Assembly: GCA_907164885.2 (NCBI GenBank)
Contig: OU015496.1
Span: 168,546,690 to 168,610,689, forward strand
Source: Dolomedes plantarius
Taxonomy: Eukaryota > Arthropoda > Arachnida > Araneae > Dolomedidae
Length of the DNA: 64,000 bases
Direction of reading: 5' to 3'
A model generated the notes under the pieces. That model searched no databases. It was given only the letters and a program-made list of their open reading frames with translations, and was not told the origin of the DNA. Each line of letters starts with the position of its first letter. Positions within the stretch are counted from its first letter, which is position 1. Made by a program: the position numbers and the translations under genes. Shown here in pieces: positions 45,269 to 56,639 of the stretch.

Positions 45269-45398
45269 CTTCTGTCGGACTGGCTTACCAAGGAGAAGTC
45301 ATAAAGGAAAAATTTGTTGAAGACTTAATAAAGGGATTTTTCCATTTTTCGAAAGACAGAGAAGGAGGGAGAGATAAAAGAACTGTGTATTTCTGACA
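45269..45398 (+). other. Possible terminal exon in the 4.9-kb unit
   Basis: After a T-rich tract and AACAG acceptor, a frame reads SVGLAYQGEVIKEKFVEDLI then KGFFHFSKDREGGRDKRTVY and F-stop. An A-rich, AATAAA-like stretch follows within 50 bases (aaaataaaaaa). The composition is protein-like. I do not recognise it. If real, it would be the last exon of a gene carried by the candidate element. Confidence 0.3.
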
Positions 45399-45626
45399 AT
45401 GTAAAATTAAATTTTATTAAATTTTTTGTTAAAATAAAAAAAAAATGATGAAAAGTTGTGTTTTATTAAAATTACTATAACATGCTTTATTAAGATGCTG
45501 TTTTAAAATATTAAACAAGGTAAGTCCAAAAATTGATATAAAAGTTTTATGGAAAGTTTTAAAAAAATCAGACCTCAGTTGTATATATTGTATCAGACCT
45601 GAAGACAAATCGGAAGATAAAGTATT

Positions 45627-45631
<5 letters not shown>

Positions 45632-45676
<45 letters not shown>
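45632..45676. repeat. TA microsatellite
   Basis: Perfect (TA)n of about 44 bases; the tyrosine/isoleucine-repeat frame across it is not a gene. Confidence 0.9.
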
Positions 45677-45681
<5 letters not shown>

Positions 45682-46120
45682 GAAAAAATATTTATATAAA
45701 GGTAATCTAACAAAAAGTATTTGTTATATTAACTCAGCATGAGTGTGCAATTTGACACCAGTTGATTATAATGGAAAGGTGTTTATTTAAAAAAAATTAT
45801 ATATGTAGTAAAGTGACTGATTAAAAACAACAGGTAGCATTGATATTATAAATTGTATATATATATATAGTGACATGAGATTTATAATATCACTAAGGAT
45901 ATAATCTATAAGATTTATTCTCTTTAAAAAGATATAAAGTGTTTAAAACAAAACACTTTATATAAACAATGTCAAGCAAAATGTAAACTGTTAAAAATAA
46001 CATTAAAATTAAAATGTATTGTTGCTTTTTGTACATTTTAATATTTAACTATGGAAACTTTTTGATTTCATAAAAGAGTGAATTTTGCAGTTTTCAGACT
46101 ACTTTTTTGGGGAAAGAGTT

Positions 46121-46577
46121 TTACATTTTTCAACCCAGCCAACAACTCTTTGTTCATTGGGCCAATTTTCAAACTATTCAAGGGTCAATAGTTTGACATT
46201 TTGCTAATTTTCAGCAGACCGTTTACAATGGGGATTTCCCTTTTTGTATATTCAAAAAAGCATTTTTGAATACACTATTTTTATATAAATATACTTTAAT
46301 ATCCTATTTCATATATTCAAAATAGAATTTCGAATATACTATTTTTATATAAATATACTTTAATATCCTATTTTATATATTCAAAATAGAATTTCGAATA
46401 TACTATTTTTATATAAATTATTTGTGGCTAAATACTAGAACTTAATAAACTGTTTAAAAAGGGGAAATCCTCTTTGTAAACGATCTGCTGAAAAATAGCA
46501 AAATGTCAAAACTATTGACCCTATCACTGTTGGCCTGATGAACAAAGAGTTGCTGGCTGGGTTGAAAAATGCATAAT
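46121..46577. repeat. Large palindrome with tandem repeats in the loop
   Basis: Arms at 46,121-46,246 and 46,456-46,577 are inverted copies, sharing for example tcaacccagccaacaactct (left) with close matches in the reversed right arm. The 210-base loop holds about three copies of a 64-bp unit containing atactatttttatataaata. It lies just inside the right minisatellite of the 4.9-kb unit. It could be a nested foldback or the element's own structure. Confidence 0.8.
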
Positions 46578-46611
46578 AGCCCTAAATAAATTTAATGTAG
46601 GCTTACCTACA

Positions 46612-47012
46612 AAGTTGACTGTTGGGCCAACTGAATGCCTACTGTTGACCAACCTCGTGCCAACGGCCAAATCATTTAAATCCAACCGTTGGGCCAACAG
46701 AACGCCAACCGTTTCCCTACAAATCAAACCGTTGGGCCAACAGAACGCCAACCGTTTCCCTACAAATCCACCGTTGGGCCAACAGAACGCCAACCGTTTC
46801 CCTACAAATCCCACCGTTGGGCCAACAGAACGCCAACGGCCAAATCCTGTAAATCCAATGGTTGGGCCAACTGAATGCCAACCGTTGGGCCAACTGAACG
46901 CCAACCGTTGGGCCAACTGAACGCCAACCGTTGGGCCAACCTCGCGCCAACGGCCAAAAACCACCGTTGGCCAACCATGCCCGAAAGTGGTTGGCCAACG
47001 ACTTGCCAACGG
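46612..47012. repeat. Composite minisatellite on CCGTTGGGCCAAC
   Basis: Units of about 38-40 bp (ccgttgggccaacagaacgc followed by a gtttccctacaaatc spacer) occupy 46,684-46,830. They give way to 23-bp units (CCAACCGTTGGGCCAACTGA + acg) from about 46,876 to 46,945, then decayed copies. The 161-codon and other overlapping ORFs are artefacts of the repeat. Confidence 0.93.
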
Positions 47013-47351
47013 TTTTGTGTTACTTGGGGTTATAATACTTGTATTTCACATTCACCAAAATATTATTTTAAGGAATTTCAGAATCTTTAAAATTTTAAAA
47101 TTATCAATAGTTTTATATACTAATCTGCAATATTTTCTACCAAGTTTGTTATCAGTAGTTTTAAAATTTTCTCTAAAACACGAAGGAATACAAAATTAAC
47201 AATTATCCTGTGGTAATTAAAAGGTCGTTTCTAGGGTTTGATTTATTTTTGTAAGTATTCAAAAGAATGCCAAAGAAATTGTCGAATCACAGTTAGGAGA
47301 TACCTTTTGTCTCCAAACACTTTATTTGCTAGAAAACACCGCACAAACTTA

Positions 47352-47930
47352 TTTTACCACGTTTTTATTAATTCGCTTTCTTGTTTGTGTGTTTGTCCAG
47401 TTCAAATCTTGCAATCGATTTTTAACTAACTTCCCGACTAGCTAGACATTTGAAACTTTTAGAATAACTCAGTACGCGATGACAATGCATTATTTTAATA
47501 CTTTTAGCCATCTTTAAGCAGAATTGAATTCATTTTCAGTTAATTTTGTTTTGTATGGAAAGTTAGTTCGGAAAAAATCCGCAAGGTGGCGCTTCAATCG
47601 AATTGAATGCTTGCACTTTTGCGCAACGGCGTTTGACGATTTTGAAAACATAATGCATGTGAATTAAGTTTGTTTACAAAAATATTGTGCGAAAAATTTT
47701 AAAAAAAAATTATAAAAGTTAGCAGTTTATAAAGTCTGTGGATAGAGGAAATGACTAAGAAGTGATTAAAATTAAATAAAAGAAAGTGAAAAAGAGTAAT
47801 TTAGTGAAGGTTTATGCAATTAAGAGAGAAGAGGAGATCAAAATAGTTTACTACTCAACAGAAAATTTAAAAACGTGGTGTATAAAAATTTATTTTTATC
47901 TCGTAATTATTTATTTTGGTATAGAACATT
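47352..47930 (+). repeat. Dispersed repeat, copy A
   Basis: Shares ordered blocks with 54,325-54,775: cgctttcttgtttgtgtgtt, cttgcaatcgatttttaact, gctagacatttgaaactttt, gcattattttaatactttta, and finally caacagaaaatttaaaaac. The middle parts differ by replacement rather than simple indels. No coding potential or classifiable ends. Family unknown. Confidence 0.75.
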
Positions 47931-48494
47931 TCATAACAGCAAAATCATGTTTCTTAGCAAACAAGCCTAAAATGCAAGCTTTTTTTTCCTCAAGAATGCT
48001 TTTGTTGCAACTGCTTTGTCTTCCAAAAAGCAATCTAGTGTTGTAAACGCAAATTCATTAAGCCAGGTTTATAGCTGTCCCATTCTGAAAACTCTCTCCA
48101 AAGGAATAGAACATTTACGCCAATCTAACAACATCCAGTCAAAATTAGTATCATAGACATAAACATTTTATTGGTTTAATTTTCTTCCTGCCATATGTGC
48201 ACATGAGAACTTCGTCATTAGAATGAACAGTATGAGACCTAGTGCTTTATATTTTAAGCGATTTTTTTGCAAATGTAACCTTAGAATCGATTGCTAAATC
48301 CGCTCATTCAGTGAATAAAAAACCAATGATAATCGGAACTTCAGCAATCGATGCCAGACTCTAGTTTACTTTTTTTTATATTTAAAGCAAAATACACTTT
48401 AACAAATTATTGCACCTTAAATGAATTTGCAAATTTTCTGAAGTGATTGCAGCGCTAAATTTTTAGAAGTTTCTACCCTTTAACAGTTTAGAAG

Positions 48495-48533
<39 letters not shown>

Positions 48534-49929
48534 CGGTGGAATTAAAGATTATATTGCATAGGCGGAAACAGTTTTTGAAACTATTTGATCTTCCACATCA
48601 CAGATAAATCACTCAACCACAACTTTAACTGCTCTGCAGCTGATTTATCTCAAAATGAGACAGATCTGTCATTTAAAAGATTCAATCGTCTCTTAACCAA
48701 TTAGTTTCACGGTCATTTCTGTTTTTCTGTGCTGTAGAATTTACATTTTAGCTTATACGGTAAGAGGCTAAAATACAAATTAAAAAATGACCTCGAAAAT
48801 TTACAACTAGCAGATACTCTTGGCAATACCCTGAAATAAATATCTGTAAGCAACACATTTCAGCATTTTAAAGTTATACAAATAAAACGAGTATACTGAA
48901 CTTAAATGTTTATAGAAAATCATTTGAGAGTATTGAGATTATAAGCTGAATGTATGGGACAAATTCAACGAATGTATGGGACATATTTATCATTAGATTT
49001 ACAAAGCGACTGCAATAGATCCATTCCTTTTAAAATTCATATCTACCATCTGTGGTCTGAAACTGAAAACTATTGTTTTTTTGGTTACTGTTGATTAAAA
49101 AATAATATAACTAAGCAACTAACAAAGGCTTTAACAAAGCCTTTTTAAGCTTGATATCACGAATATGAATCCATTTTTTACAGGAAATTAATACATAATA
49201 TTTAGAATCATCAAGTTATGTTTTAATATTTAATAATTACTAAAAAACTAGTTATAGTGACAGATTTTGTAAGGTTAGAGCATTAGATAAATATTTTCAT
49301 ACTGTATCCGATAAAAGTAAAAAAAAGAATGGGTATTTCTAATACGATTATTTGCGAAAGAAACTTTAACAAATATTCTGGAACAGATAAGTAATGAAGC
49401 AAAGAGTTGAATTTTTTTTATTGGATAAATCAACTAATGATCTTCATTAAAATCATTCTTAATTTAGCAAAGTGGACTTAATTAGTTTCCAAGATAACAC
49501 CATTTCTAATAATTAATTAAAAATTGAATTAGACTTTCACATGTTTTCTATAACCAAAGATAGATTTTAAATTAACTGATATATTTTTCCTTCATACAGA
49601 CAAAGCTTTTTTCCACATCCAATTTCACTAAACAATATCCTAATGGTATACAACTATTTATTAAAACTTGAATTTTCTAATAAAATTATGTTTATAACTT
49701 CGGTGGGCAGCGTAGCTCGAATTTAAATTTGAAACACATGATAAAACTTAATTTCTTCTCTTTTTTAATATCTCTTACAAAATACCTAGTTATTTTGCTT
49801 TATAATAAAAGGAATTAGTTTGCTTTCCTTACGTAAAAATATATTTCTTTATGTCCTCTCTTTATGCACCTATGACTCTTTCTATGTACTCTATGAAGTT
49901 CACCGTTTCCTTTACCCTTAAGGTAATGT
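47931..49929. other. Unannotated AT-rich stretch with TA microsatellite
   Basis: A (TA)n tract lies at about 48,498-48,531. Nothing else is supported. Confidence 0.4.
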
Positions 49930-50445
49930 ATTTCTAAACAATGAACTCACCATTAACAAGATCCGACGAGGTTTACTACACTAAACTATTTATTACAACA
50001 CTATTAGACTACAAAAGTACCGTACTCAATTGCTATCAGGCAATGGGGAATTATTTATCGCGTGTGTTAATCCCGTACGGAAACCCTACCAGAATTCAGC
50101 CACGCCCCTTCTTGTACATACGCCACACTAACCTTTCTGTCTTCACTTTATCACCAGGCCGCTGGAACGATAGCTAACTTCAAAACGCCTTCGGTAAACT
50201 TGATAAAGTTCCGCTGCTGTACGGCAAAGCGGTCTTCACTCCAATTATTTTTCGTTCGCCGATCGCCTCCGTCCGACCTCGCCTAGTAGAGTTTTCTCTC
50301 TCTCTGTCAAGTGTGTATGCTACCCACCGGGATTCCCGTCTAATAGAAAAAAGCACCGCTCATTTGCATGAGGCGCTTCTTCTTCAAACGGCGATTTATT
50401 TAAACCGGGGGGGGGGCGGAGGTTAATTTTGATTCAATACCTCAC
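49930..50445 (-). mobile_element. LTR-like or promoter-like GC-rich block
   Basis: On the minus strand the block starts TGTGAGGTATTGAATC, has a poly-C run, then TTTAAATAA as a TATA-like element. A GC-rich transcribed-looking region follows, then AATAAA near 49,985, close to a T-rich end. That order is LTR-like. The alternative is a genuine host promoter with first exon, since AATGGTGAGT (donor-like) occurs near 49,950. No second copy is in the window, so the two cannot be separated here. Confidence 0.35.
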
Positions 50446-50547
50446 AACTCTTTCTTATATTTTTGATAACAACGTTAAACTTTATATTCCCATTTCCAGT
50501 GGTTTGGATTCGCTTTTCAGCATTTGAAAATAATTCTTTAGTTTTAA

Positions 50548-51215
50548 GGGGACAAGGGACCTTGAAACTCGATTTTTTTAATTTTCAATTTTTAACTCTA
50601 TATACAAAATGAGAGTGATTAATTTTCTTTTTTACTACATTGAAAACCCCTTATATTCAAATTAAGGAATTTTTTGCAGAAAAATGTCTGTTTTTCAATT
50701 TTTTTCCAAAAATGCTAACATTGTTCAAAAGGCTCTATGTGCATTCTATATGAATTAAAATCCTTAAATTTTTTATTATAAGTTTACCATATGTATATAA
50801 ATATAAATGTGCATTTAATATTTTTTTTTTGTAAGAATTTAAATATTTTTTTCTGTTCTGCCTGTTATTTTTTTATGTTTTTTAATGTTTTTCTTAATTT
50901 TATGTTCTATAAATTTTAAAAATATTTGAGATTTCAAAGAATTATGCACAGTTTTGGGTCAAACACTTTAATTAACAATTCTGATAAATTTGGAAGATAT
51001 CAGAAGAAAATGAATACGCATGGAGCCTTTTAAAAAATTCTAGCATTTTTGAAGAATTTTTGATAAACAGGTCTAATTTCTCCACAAAATACTTATTTCT
51101 GAATCCTAAGTATTTTCAGTGTAGTAGAAAAGAATATTAATCGTCCTCATGTGGTATACAGCATAAAATATTGAAAATCATAGAAGTATGAGACTGAAGG
51201 GTCCCTTATGCCTCT
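50548..51215. mobile_element. TTAA-type TIR element, decayed right end
   Basis: The left end follows TTAA (50,544-50,547) and reads GGGGACAAGGGACCTTGAAA. The right end, reversed, reads aaGAGGCATAAGGGACCCTT, clearly related but mutated, and the right TTAA has become TTGA-like. The AT-rich interior is non-coding. Confidence 0.6.
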
Positions 51216-51550
51216 TTGATATAAATCTATCAGCATTAATATCTAAATAAATGGTTTCAGTTTTGTAACAGTAGCGATTAAAACCTAGAAAAAAATATTT
51301 CAGATAGTCTCCTCTAACGAAACTACCTACTAGGATTACTTATCGTTTGCTTACCTCTTCTTTTCTTCCTCTTCTTCTTTTTTTTTACGCATTTGGTACT
51401 TTTCTGTTTAGCTGTTTATTGCTACTGGATTTGGCGCGATGCCATAATTATAACTCGCAAAGCAGGACATTTTTTTCACTCCGAAGGACCGTTATTGAGG
51501 AACGTAATCCTACGGTAAAACGACTGAAAAAATTAAAATTTAGGGAAAGG

Positions 51551-51885
51551 AGCAGCCAAGTGGCTAACGCGTCGGGATTCGATACTCAGGAAGCTTGGAT
51601 CCAATCCCGAGAATCGTGAATGTATACTCTTCTGTCTAAGCTGGAAAAGAACATGTTAAATATGTATGTCAAAAAGTCCATCCGTGGGGTCTGCAAGAGT
51701 GGGAATTTACATGCAGATATCACCCCTGGGAGTTCTGGGTTTACATTTCGGTGGCACCAGGGGTTTATGTTGGCTCAACTGAACAGTCCTCCCAGTTAAA
51801 TAGCCGCCAAGAAATCATCGCGGAATACGATCAAAGTCTTCGGACAAGTGTCCAAAATTAGAAAAAAAAATTAAATAAAATAAAA
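51551..51885 (+). mobile_element. tRNA-derived SINE
   Basis: A tRNA-like head (CAAGTGGCTAACGCGTCGGG as the A-box arm; GGATCCAATCC as B box) resembles a Ser- or Leu-type tRNA by its long arm. A body of about 230 bases follows and an A-rich tail (attaaataaaataaaaat) ends it. Different from the SINEs at 16 and 12,580. Confidence 0.7.
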
Positions 51886-51958
51886 ATAAGTTCTTTTCAG
51901 TTAAATACCTACCTTCATATCAAAAACTAGAAATCAAAACTATGCATATTGGAAAATT

Positions 51959-52202
51959 GGGCTTGTGGCGGCGCAGTGGTACAGCGCGCTGGTTTTCGGT
52001 GCTGAGGGAGCTCAGATCGAATTCCGACGTTGCACCAAGAAAAAATGCCTCCGTTTGTATTCGTCCCTTCTTAGGGGATAATACTGTCCGCCTATATGGT
52101 GCCGCCATAAAAAAATGGACAGTAAAACTGCGGCGTAGTATAGGCGAATGTTTAACGACAAGTGCCTCCGCATTGGAAAAAATAAATAAAATAAATAAAT
52201 AA
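51959..52202 (+). mobile_element. tRNA-derived SINE with 13-bp TSD
   Basis: ATATTGGAAAATT is repeated exactly at 51,946-51,958 and 52,203-52,215. The head has GGCGCAGTGGTACAGCGCG (A-box region) and AGATCGAATTCCG (B box). The tail is (AAATA)n. A perfect 13-base duplication and intact tail mean this is a recent, LINE-mobilised insertion. Confidence 0.9.
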
Positions 52203-52647
52203 ATATTGGAAAATTAACCTTTGCTTAACACTGGAATATATATATATATATACACGTTGTTATGTGATGTACCACTTTAAGAACCCCACCTACAACTGCA
52301 CGAAGCGTTGCAAGATGTTCCATAAAGTTGTGATGGAAAAGAGGAATCAAAACATTAGAATTTTTTTTATTTTATTTACAATGGCACAGATTAAAAATCT
52401 GCAGCGAATAGTCTATGAATCCAAAAGTCCCTTGGCCTACCAGTAACGGTCCACAAGAGAACGTTCGTTTAGTCAATTTAGGGCAATGAAGAAATTTTTT
52501 ACAGTTCATGACCCGTCCCAAGTCAGAGTCTGCAGATAGGACTAGAAACAATGTGAAGCGGTGCAAAAAACATTAGAAATAAGTAACCTAAAAATAAAGC
52601 AATTCCTTAGACAAAAATGTTCACTTTTGTTGATAAATGGTTTTAAG

Positions 52648-53412
52648 GGGAGTGGTCACTTTTAAGTACCTTTAAAAGTATCATTTTTAGACCAATGTTT
52701 GATTGTATGTACTACTCATGATTTTTTCTTGATTTACATAAAATTTTTTGAGTGACTGCCTAACATACTGTGTATTATATATATACAATATTTCAAGGTA
52801 ATTAAAATATAAAATTATCTTTTATGCATAAAAAGTGAATATTTTTTTTTAAATCGAGCATTTTATGCAATCAACTGTTGAGCGCATTCTGTCAAAATAA
52901 ATTAAGTTACAGTAATAATTGTTTACTATATGTGAATATAATACTTCAGGCAACAATATCTACCAACGTTATTCTAAAATATATCAAAAGATTTTAGTAC
53001 GTGATATTTTTAATTAAAAATTTCAAAAATGCCTGAGTAAAAGCTTATAAAAAATTCTTTAAAAAATTTAAAATATGTCAAGGTTAAAAAAAATGTTGCT
53101 GGATTTTGTTTCCTGAAGTATTGTAATCACATATAGTAAACAATTATTACTGTACCGTAATAATTTATTTTAACAGAATGCGCACAGTAGTTGACTGCAA
53201 AATGCTCGATTTTTTAAAAAAAATTACTTTTTATGAATAAAAAATAATTTTTTTTAATTTCCTTTAAATATTGTATATATATAATAAACAGTATTATAGG
53301 CAGTTACTCAAGAAATCTCATGTAAACCAACCAAAAATCATGAGTAGTACATACAATCGAACATAGGTCTAAAAATGATGCTTTTAAAGGTACGTAAAAG
53401 TGACCACTCCCC
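52648..53412. mobile_element. TTAA-flanked near-complete palindrome (765 bp)
   Basis: TTAA (52,644-52,647; 53,413-53,416) flanks ends GGGGAGTGGTCACTTTTAAG and, reversed, GGGGAGTGGTCACTTTTACG. The inverted repeat extends for most of the element, about 310 bases per arm. The arms include agtacatacaatcgaacata on the right and its matching inverse on the left, with a short spacer near 53,000-53,080. Non-coding. A transcript would fold into a long hairpin. Confidence 0.88.
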
Positions 53413-53416
53413 TTAA

Positions 53417-54324
53417 AATATTAATACGTATTTTCGCCTGCGGCCAAAAGAAGAATAATGACGGCGGTCCAAAAATCACCCAAAAGACACAATTTCGAAA
53501 CACATTACTTAAAACGGCTTCCGGCTTTCTACGCAGGTTTTTCCCCTTTTTTACTTCGTTGATCGAAGATTTCTTCTCTCCCTGTTTTCAGAAATCAGCC
53601 CTTTTTTAGTTTGGAGTCTTTCTCGCATTTCTTCCGAGAGTCTTTTAATGGGACATAAACTTTTCTGTTGGAGAGGATGAAACTATCAAAATACTGTACA
53701 AAAAATCTCTTTTTTAGAAGGATAAAATTTCATTGCTTTTACGTGCATATTTTAAGATTTTTTTTTTAACGGGTGAAGATTTAAGAACGAAAAATTCACA
53801 GCGAAGTAAACAAATTACAACAAGTCATAACTTGTTGAAATTGCGCCTGAAATAAACAATAGGCTAAAGATATTTTCCGAGCATGTAAGCGTAATGTTCT
53901 CGAACTTCTTTTATTTTTTTAAGTGCGAAACATCGCACTGAAGAACAGTGATGGCATATACGTAGTAATTTTAATTTCTGGATACGCATATCAGGAAAAA
54001 GGCCATTGCATGTTTATGCAGTTATACTATAACAGTTTAATTGCGATTACATCACACATTTTTCTCGCATGCGTCAATTTATTTTCCGCTGAAAAGAAAT
54101 TATCAGGAATACAAAAATCGAATTCAAATGTACAGAATTGGAGATTGCCATATAAGAAGATTCCGCATGGAACAAAATTTTAATTTTCTTTTATACGCGC
54201 GTTTCGTAGTGCATTTTGAGTCGAAATTACGTTTGTACGTAAAAATTATTAAGCACATGAAATAATCATAGAGAGAATAGTTTCATTTTAAAAGAGCTAA
54301 AATTTAAAACTGAAGTATGTTTAA
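53417..54324. other. Unannotated stretch
   Basis: Two overlapping 70-86-codon frames (53,923-54,265) match nothing I know. No other structure is seen. Confidence 0.35.
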
Positions 54325-54775
54325 CTTTTTTACATGTTTTTATTAACTCGCTTTCTTGTTTGTGTGTTTGTGTGTTTGTCCAGTCCAAATCTTGCAATCG
54401 ATTTTTAACTAACTTCTCGAATAGCTAGACATTTGAAACTTTTAGAATAGTCCAGAACACGATGAGAATGCATTATTTTAATACTTTTAGCCATCTTTAA
54501 GCAGAATTAAATTAATATTCAGTTATTTTCAGTTAATTTTGTTTCGTAGGCTGGTGCAGCCCTTTATTGGCCGGGACGGGAACGAAAAGTTAAACGCAAG
54601 TTAACTTCCAATTAACTTCATTTTCTTTCAATTTGATGGGATAGTCATCAAAAAAAATTTAAAAAAAGGAATTTATTAATACATAGAATTATCAAGGTTA
54701 TATGATTCAACAGAAAATTTAAAAACATGGTATATAAAAAGTTCTTTTTATCTTGTAATTATTATTCATATGCCA
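54325..54775 (+). repeat. Dispersed repeat, copy B
   Basis: Direct-orientation partner of 47,352-47,930. It has an extra gtgtttgt unit at the start and a different middle, including a GC-richer tract (ggccgggacgggaacg) absent from copy A. Confidence 0.75.
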
Positions 54776-54799
54776 GTCTAATAACACCGGTTCATTTGC

Positions 54800-55150
54800 A
54801 GTGTTGAGTGCCATCTATATTATAAATAGAAGACCGTATAGCTCGGCTGTGTTGTGAATTTGTATCTGGTATGATGCCGCTTCGCCGTTGAGAGAGCTTT
54901 GAGTTAATCTGTGCATCGATCTAATACTATGATCATCGTCTGATAATGATTCATAACAATAAGATTACCCGGCGTTCAGCCATAAATGACCATATACTCC
55001 AAGTAACCAGTCGCTTTCGTAATTCCTGAATACGCAACCGAGGGTCCGCTTGTTCATGTTAATTTTCGGTGTTAGGAGCCGTGTCAAGGAGTATAATTAA
55101 CTCCCGACGGTTGGCCCCACCGGCCCCTATCATCATGTGATGAAATAAAT
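54800..55150. other. Unrecognised GC-richer segment
   Basis: The block starts near TGTTGAGTGCC, has a TATA-like tataaata at about 54,824 and ends near a gatgaaataaattatt tail. It could be a retroelement fragment, but there is no second copy and no clear promoter boxes for a SINE. Confidence 0.25.
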
Positions 55151-56639
55151 TATTCATGTAGTCCCCTTTAATAGTGATTTTACTAAGCTACACTTCAACA
55201 AGACCCGTTTTCATAATCGTAAATACTTTGTACATTGTAAAAGTTTTCAAAATAATACAATATTAAAATACTTTCAAGTGCATATATAATGAATAAAACT
55301 TTTTGCAAATAAAATATTTAATATATTTTAATGGGCTAAAAACTCTTTTTTGAGAGAAACTTTTTCTCAAGATAAAATATTTTCAAAAATTTTCTTAATC
55401 AAAATTCCTTGGTACAGTTTAATGAAAATAAACCTAAGCAACTTTATGATAATATTCATAGAGATATTTTTCAAAGATTTTTAGCCGTAATTTTTTTAAT
55501 ATGGCAAATCTTGAAATATTCCATTCCCTGATACATAGACTTTAAGCACAGATATATAGCCAAGACGCATTCATATTTCAGTATAAAAGTTTAGCATCCT
55601 ACTATGTCACCACTAAGCAATCATCACTGACAACGTAATTATTACATCAACAGCCAGTTTCCGTTATTTGATTCTAAATATTCTAAAGTATGTTTTCAAA
55701 CATGGAAATAAGACTACGATTTTTTATAGACCCATACTTCGTCTCTTTCTATGTGCCGGAACCCTTAAAAGCTGAACAGAATGAAACAATTTGTCACCTA
55801 GACGATAATGCAATAAAACTTGCTTATGCATAACTTAAACGATGGACACTATTACAGGATTACACAGTGCTTTTATTTTAAAGTAATAACAAACTAAATA
55901 CATATTTTGATTTTCTGAACATAATCTCCCAAATTCATAACTTTATGTAACTTAAAAATACTCATTGATTCCTTCGTTAAAATACCTCTTTTTTCTTTGC
56001 ACTGTCCGCTCTTGTATTTCAACTTTCAAAATGTAACCTTCAAATATGAAATGAAAAATTTTCTCTTCAGAATCTCATGTGAAATTTTTCGATGTCTGTC
56101 GATTTCGAAACTCAGATTTTAAAGAATTTGAGGCGGGACATTGATTGATAATGAATCTGAGTACGGATGAAAGATAGTAAAGGTTTTCAAACAAATTTTC
56201 GACGCTTCACATTTCTGAAAGTTGTTATATGACGTTTGACATTTAGTTTGGTTTCATTTCGAAATATTTATCAATATATTTGTGTGCGTCTCTATTATCT
56301 ACTTCACCTCTTTCGGATTAAATTTTGAACACCTAGCACTTTAATATAGCTCTAAGTTTCTCGCATTCACCCAACACAATATATGGTGAGGTAATGAATG
56401 AAGTTCCATTTTTGATGCTAAACAATGAAGCTTGTTCAACTGTAATGCATTAAGGTATCTCTAGGTGGAAATAAATACAGAAATAAATTTCTTTGAGAGT
56501 GGTTTATAAGTTTTTTGTTTATAATAACTATAATTATAATTCGCATTGGTTTCAGTAATTAAGCAATTTGAGGGGTTTTTGTTTAGATATTTTAATTAAA
56601 TATTTCGTTCTATACCTGCTATTAATAAAACAAGGATGA
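55151..56639. other. Unannotated AT-rich stretch
   Basis: No feature is supported. Confidence 0.4.

Larger units (their letters stand above)
42149..47028. mobile_element. Candidate large TIR element with GTTGGGCCAAC minisatellite ends
   Basis: The left end reads CCCAAGTAACACA then a short spacer and CCGTTGGC; the right end, reversed, reads the same apart from one mismatch and one indel. Both ends then enter minisatellites rich in GTTGGGCCAAC and GTTGGCCCAAC (50-bp period on the left, about 38 and 23 bp on the right). The 4.9-kb unit also contains candidate spliced exons, a tandem duplication and a palindrome. Symmetry at this scale points to a mobile element, but no convincing target duplication (only a GT on each side) and no known transposase were found. 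Confidence 0.55.

Noticed and set aside
46524..47090. 161-codon and other ORFs on both strands
   Set aside because: Same cause as above: minisatellite frames with repeated NRWANR- and VGPT-type words.
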